Origin: an uncultured bacterium
GTDB taxonomy: Bacteria; Muiribacteriota; Ozemobacteria; Ozemobacterales; Ozemobacteraceae
Assembly: GCA_937949615.1 (NCBI GenBank)
Contig: CALEDQ010000027.1
Location: 186,001 to 250,000 of the forward strand
Direction: 5' to 3'
DNA length: 64,000 bases
Part shown: one piece after another, positions 60,469 to 64,000 of the stretch
Position numbering within the stretch: the stretch's first letter is position 1
How the letters are laid out: each line of letters starts with the position of its first letter
Program-made: the position numbers and the translations under genes
The notes under the pieces: generated by a model
What the model was told of the DNA's origin: nothing
The model's database searches: none
What the model saw: the letters and a program-made list of their open reading frames with translations, nothing else

Positions 60469-62892
60469 TCAGTAATCGCTGTGGTTGATACGCATACGGC
60501 GCACCCTGACATTGGTTGAGGCCCAGATGTAGTTGCGGTCGATGAAAAGGTCCCTGATGCCGGCCACCCGCCACTTTTCCCAGGTCAGACCGTCGTAGTA
60601 ATGCAGAGAAGTTGATTGGAACCTTATATCAGAGGTTGAATAATCATCGTAAGTTACTGTTGTACCGTCTTTGCGCCTGACAATATGAGGCATTTTATCG
60701 CTGCCATCGAGACTTTGCCCTTTTTCGCCGTATTTAACGAAGCCATCACAGGCCACCCACACGCCAATAGAATTATTCTCGCCCGGAACGACGCCGATCG
60801 CTGTTATTACGTCAGACATAAAATGCGCATTAACAGTGGTGTATAAAAACATCTCACCGGTCGGATCGATACGGTTTAGACCTTTGGTGGTGCCAATCCA
60901 GAGATTGCCGTCCGAGCCACTTTTGATGCAGGTGTTGTCGCCACCGGTCTCAATTCTCGTGAAATCTTTGCCATCCCAGGTGCTGATGCCCTGGTTGTGC
61001 ATAATTGCCAGCACCTTGCCCTTCTGCGCGTGCCACCAGGCAAAACCGCGCACTTCAGGTATGCTCAGGCCCTGAAATACACCGTAGTGCTGCCACCTGA
61101 AAGGGTCGCCATTCATATCTTCGCTGTCGGGGTTTTCGAGAATGTAAAAACCCTGGCTGCTGCCGATGTAGACTTTGCCGCCGCTGAACCAGACGACATT
61201 GAGCCTTTCGCCATCAGCCCAGGGAACGAATTTGTGCAACATCTGCCAATCTGGTCTTTCAACGCTGACCTTTTTGCCATCGACCTTCGCAATGCGGCGC
61301 GCCATACGCATGCGCGCCAGGTGCCGGCCGGCGAAAATCAGCCAGAGATAATCGGTCGAAGTATCAGCCGCCATGCTGGTGATTTCCTGATACGGAATCG
61401 GAAACGAATTGGTGGCGGTCGCAAAATCTGACCGGTTGGTGTAGTGCTCCCAGTATCTGCCTGATTCAAGCTCCTGAGTCTGCTGCTCTTCTTCGGAAAA
61501 GGCTTTCGCCAGTTCCTCTGCGTTTTCGGGTGTTTCTGCCTCTTCGCCTTCGCCAGCTTCTTCGGTTTTCTCGAATTCCGGAACCGGTTCCACTCTGGTG
61601 CTGAGATTTTCAAAGCCCCTGTTACTCTGCTTTATATGACTGCCGGCATTTTTATTGTCGGTTTTCCAGCGGGTCAGGCCATACTGGTGCGATATCCAGT
61701 AGCTCGAGTTTTTCACTACCTGAAAATAGACCATGTCAGTCTCAAACGGAAAGTAGGTTTTATTGTATCTGGTACCGACCCCGGCTTCCTGAAGCTCGTC
61801 AAAACGATCGGGCGTGAGATGCACGATGACCAGGCCGGCATCGGTGCAGACCAGCAGAAGTTTCTTGTAAACATACAGACGGTTGATGCAGTTCGATGGC
61901 AGAACGCTGTTTTCGGCCATATACTGGCGCCAGGTGCCTTTGTAGAAACGCCAGAGGCCGCTCGATCTGGTGCCGACCCATACTGCCCGGCGCCCGATAA
62001 AGTCAGCCAGAAATTCTTCGTCGCCCTGCATTTCCGGTAATGGCACCCAGTCGAAAAAATCAGGGTTTTCTTTAACTGTCACCACGCAGTTTAACCACTG
62101 GTCAGGTTTTGGCAGTCTGATTTCGCGCTGCGCCTGCCCGTTTTTTATCAGACTGAGATATTCTGGAGTTACCGCCAGAAAACGCTTTTCGCGACTTTTT
62201 CCCTCGTGGAAAATGTAGAAATCGTTAATCCAGCTTTCGGGCTGATTGGCGCAGTTGGTTACAGTGAATTCATTGCTGCCGGAAACTTCAATCAGGCCGT
62301 TGCCCATTGTCGAAATCCAGCCCTGAAAGTTACTCTGCATGGCCATGGCCGAAACCCCGACCGATCTGATTTTAAGGGTGGCTGAATCGGGGTCGGTCTG
62401 GTAGTTTACCGGCGAAAATTTTGCCAGACCGCCCTGCGGGATAAAGGCGCTGACAATGTAGCCACCAAAACAACCGGCATAGATGCGGTTTTCCTCTATC
62501 TGGATTCTGTTGATGTCGAGGGTTGGCAGGTTGCTTTCCGGGCCGTAAATGTAAGTTTGTTTGCCTTGAACATTTATCAGCCCTCTATTGGTTGCCAGCC
62601 AGAGCCCGCCGCTTTCATCGGCGGCAATGTCGACGACGCTGATCGAGGCAATTTCCTCGGGCAGTGGCAGCGGTTGCCAGGTGCAGCTGTCGCCGTTGTA
62701 GATGCTGACACCCTTGTCGGTGCCAACCGCCAGAAATTTGCCGAAGGCGGCAACGCAGTTGGCCGATCTGCCGCCCAAACCGGTGTTTTCGGTTACCACC
62801 TGCCAGGTTGAAGCCTCTGTTGGTACTGCCATAAATGTCATTGTCAGACAGAGAATGCAGATCAGAATGGCGTGTATTGAAGGTGTGCGCAT
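60469..62892 (-). CDS. Exported two-component-regulator-type beta-propeller protein
   Basis: ATG 62892 is preferred to 62934 because CCGGAG stands 8-10 nt upstream and a signal peptide follows (SIHAILICILCLTMTFMAVP). The 807-residue product has repeated blocks such as GLWLATNRGLINV, FLAVGTDKGVSIYN, LWIGTTKGLNRID and IWASTNVRVRR, the W-x-G/A-T-x-x-G-L/V signature of Reg_prop propellers. A Glu-rich linker (about 455-490) interrupts them. No histidine-kinase or membrane segment follows, so it is a free periplasmic or surface propeller, perhaps a binding platform. It stands alone. Confidence 0.82.
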   Translation of the reverse strand: MRTPSIHAILICILCLTMTFMAVPTEASTWQVVTENTGLGGRSANCVAAFGKFLAVGTDKGVSIYNGDSCTWQPLPLPEEIASISVVDIAADESGGLWLATNRGLINVQGKQTYIYGPESNLPTLDINRIQIEENRIYAGCFGGYIVSAFIPQGGLAKFSPVNYQTDPDSATLKIRSVGVSAMAMQSNFQGWISTMGNGLIEVSGSNEFTVTNCANQPESWINDFYIFHEGKSREKRFLAVTPEYLSLIKNGQAQREIRLPKPDQWLNCVVTVKENPDFFDWVPLPEMQGDEEFLADFIGRRAVWVGTRSSGLWRFYKGTWRQYMAENSVLPSNCINRLYVYKKLLLVCTDAGLVIVHLTPDRFDELQEAGVGTRYNKTYFPFETDMVYFQVVKNSSYWISHQYGLTRWKTDNKNAGSHIKQSNRGFENLSTRVEPVPEFEKTEEAGEGEEAETPENAEELAKAFSEEEQQTQELESGRYWEHYTNRSDFATATNSFPIPYQEITSMAADTSTDYLWLIFAGRHLARMRMARRIAKVDGKKVSVERPDWQMLHKFVPWADGERLNVVWFSGGKVYIGSSQGFYILENPDSEDMNGDPFRWQHYGVFQGLSIPEVRGFAWWHAQKGKVLAIMHNQGISTWDGKDFTRIETGGDNTCIKSGSDGNLWIGTTKGLNRIDPTGEMFLYTTVNAHFMSDVITAIGVVPGENNSIGVWVACDGFVKYGEKGQSLDGSDKMPHIVRRKDGTTVTYDDYSTSDIRFQSTSLHYYDGLTWEKWRVAGIRDLFIDRNYIWASTNVRVRRMRINHSDY

Positions 62893-63043
62893 TAATTTTA
62901 CTCCGGCAGTGAAAATGCCTGACCAGTTTAGCACATTGCAGGCCCTGATTCAGGCAACCACATAAAATTAAAGAGAGGCTTTGTTCAGCTGCCTGTAGTC
63001 AGAACCTGGCAGTTTGCCCGACATGCTGCCCTGGAGCTTTTGT

Positions 63044-63071
63044 AACTTTCTGGAAGAAAGTTTGATAAAAT
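63044..63071 (+). promoter_or_regulatory. Extended -10 promoter overlapped by a palindrome
   Basis: AACTTTC-TGGAA-GAAAGTT (63044-63062) is a perfect 7-bp inverted repeat. It is directly followed by TGA plus TAAAAT (63066-63071), an extended -10 box. A dimeric repressor bound here would block transcription of the ankyrin gene. Confidence 0.4.
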
Positions 63072-63114
63072 GCTATTTATAAAATGGAATTTGCGTCTGG
63101 AGGCAATTGAAGAT

Positions 63115-63636
63115 ATGAAAAAAATCACTTTCTGTTTAACGGTTTGGCTGCTTCTTGTCTTTGCTGCCTGTGCTCAGCCACTGGCTGCGCAATCAAAAGC
63201 GATTCTCAACTGGCAGCCTGATGAAACCCGGCAGCCAAAGCCTTTCACTGAAGCCGAGATCAAGGAATTGATGACTGCAGTGGAGAACGGCAGACTCGAA
63301 CAGGTTCAGAATCTGTTAAAAGAAAAGCCCGATCTTGTCAAAGCCAGAGACAACGATGGCTGGACCCCTCTGATCATGGCGGCCCGCTTTAATCACGTGA
63401 ACCTGATTAAACTGTTGCTCAAGAGCGGTGCCAAAGTTGATGACGTTGATAACGAAGGCAGTTCGGCCCTGCATCACGCAAGCGCCAGCGGCCGCATGGA
63501 AGCGGTAAAGGCGCTTGTCGAAAACAAAGCCCGGGTCAGCCTGAAAAACCAGGGTGGCGATACACCTCGCAAACTTGCAAAATCAAGCGGCCACGACAAG
63601 GTTGCCGATTACCTTGAGAAGAAAAAAGGTTTTTAG
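63115..63636 (+). CDS. Exported ankyrin-repeat protein
   Basis: The ATG at 63115 begins a signal peptide (KKITFCLTVWLLLVFAACA). The 173-residue product then has a disordered stretch and three to four ankyrin repeats from about residue 60 (DGWTPLIMAARFNHVNLIKL, GSSALHHASASGRMEAVKAL, GGDTPRKLAKSSGHDKVADY). Ankyrins bind proteins, and here probably in the periplasm. A Cys near the cleavage site (FAAC) allows a lipoprotein reading. GGAGG lies 11 nt upstream of the ATG, slightly far. It is a single gene ended by the hairpin at 63682. Confidence 0.85.
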   Translation: MKKITFCLTVWLLLVFAACAQPLAAQSKAILNWQPDETRQPKPFTEAEIKELMTAVENGRLEQVQNLLKEKPDLVKARDNDGWTPLIMAARFNHVNLIKLLLKSGAKVDDVDNEGSSALHHASASGRMEAVKALVENKARVSLKNQGGDTPRKLAKSSGHDKVADYLEKKKGF

Positions 63637-63681
63637 TCATTATTATCATCCTGGGCTGTTTTGAGCTTGTTATGATAAAAC

Positions 63682-63711
63682 AGGGGCTGTCTCATCGTTG
63701 AGACAGCCCCT
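63682..63711 (+). terminator. Terminator-like hairpin after the ankyrin gene
   Basis: AGGGGCTGTCTCA and TGAGACAGCCCCT form a perfect 13-bp stem with a TCGT loop. The right arm shares GAGACAGCCCC with the terminator at 46918. Few T follow. Confidence 0.7.
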
Positions 63712-63816
63712 TGAATTTATGGTCAGGGCCTGAGAAGCTGGTCTATTTATAAAAATCTGCAACTGCTCATGACCGTGGAAAATGGCGTTCTTCGGCAGAA
63801 GCGGTTGCTGTTCAGT

Positions 63817-64000
63817 TCAGGGGAGAAACAGCGGGCCGGAGGCCGGGTCAAACACATGGCGCGGAAAGAGAACCCCACCGTTGGCACCCTGAGTTTCGGC
63901 CGGAAAATTGGGATAGCCGAGAGTTTTGAGCAGGTGTGAGTCGGCATCGGTGTCAAAGAAAAAGATCGGGATATCGACCCGCAGCGGGGGCTTGTTTTCG
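63817..64000 (-). CDS. Hypothetical protein, C-terminal 60 residues only
   Basis: The minus-strand frame is open from the window edge to a TGA at 63817. The visible residues (VDIPIFFFDTDADSHLLKTL, YPNFPAETQGANGGVLFPRH) have natural codon use and composition. It is convergent with the ankyrin gene. Too little is visible to name a family. Confidence 0.55.
   Translation of the reverse strand, partial: ENKPPLRVDIPIFFFDTDADSHLLKTLGYPNFPAETQGANGGVLFPRHVFDPASGPLFLP

Noticed and set aside
63747..63956. 69-codon minus-strand frame near the right edge
   Set aside because: It overlaps in another frame the open partial gene 63817-64000, which has more natural composition.

Overview
The window reads as a continuous, gene-dense bacterial chromosome segment of roughly balanced GC. 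It has class III (pilin-type) signal peptides, lipoprotein and Sec signals, an STN (secretin N-terminal) domain, a desulfoferrodoxin and many exported low-complexity proteins. That points to a diderm, anaerobic or microaerophilic, deep-branching bacterium. My guess is an uncultivated lineage such as Candidatus Riflebacteria, but this rests on style rather than on a marker gene. No rRNA, tRNA, CRISPR array, transposase or prophage was seen.

Layout. 1-4.5 kb (minus): a truncated O-antigen ligase-like membrane protein with TPRs, a DUF192 protein and PtsI. 4.5-6.2 kb: surE and birA, converging on a 757-residue exported low-complexity protein (6126-8399). 8.7-17.8 kb: a YvyF-like zinc-ribbon protein, a coiled-coil/zinc-ribbon/TPR protein, then valS, tyrS and thrS back to back and two small genes. 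17.8-23 kb: a TPR membrane protein, a membrane adenylate/guanylate cyclase and an exported protein. 23-27.8 kb: a tightly overlapping set of a TAXI-type binding protein, GspK-, GspI- and GspJ-like pseudopilins and a lipoprotein. 27.8-28.8 kb: two small minus-strand genes.

28.9-41.1 kb is the most striking part. Eight genes, mostly joined by ATGA-type overlaps, encode a membrane coiled-coil protein, a MoxR AAA+ ATPase, an exported membrane protein, an ABC ATPase and permease, a DUF58 protein, a BatA-like vWA protein and a giant vWA/GATase-like protein. It resembles known MoxR-vWA chaperone-like systems, here combined with an ABC-2 transporter, and probably works as one envelope-assembly machine.

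41-49.3 kb: a SET-domain protein, a proline-rich exported protein behind a Fur-like palindrome, desulfoferrodoxin, three exported proteins (SH3/STI1-like, STN-like, TPR), a ChaN/Tiki-like protein and an exported zinc-ribbon protein. 49.3-54 kb: an unexplained transcription unit, rsgA, mutM, an SDR and a B12-binding radical SAM protein. 54-64 kb: an M30-like metalloprotease, an apparently leaderless recQ, an ECF sigma factor with two membrane partners, a beta-propeller protein, an ankyrin protein and a truncated gene at the right edge.

The recurring themes are zinc ribbons attached to unrelated proteins, TPR and low-complexity exported proteins, extended -10 promoters (TGn before the -10), and strong translational coupling through overlaps.
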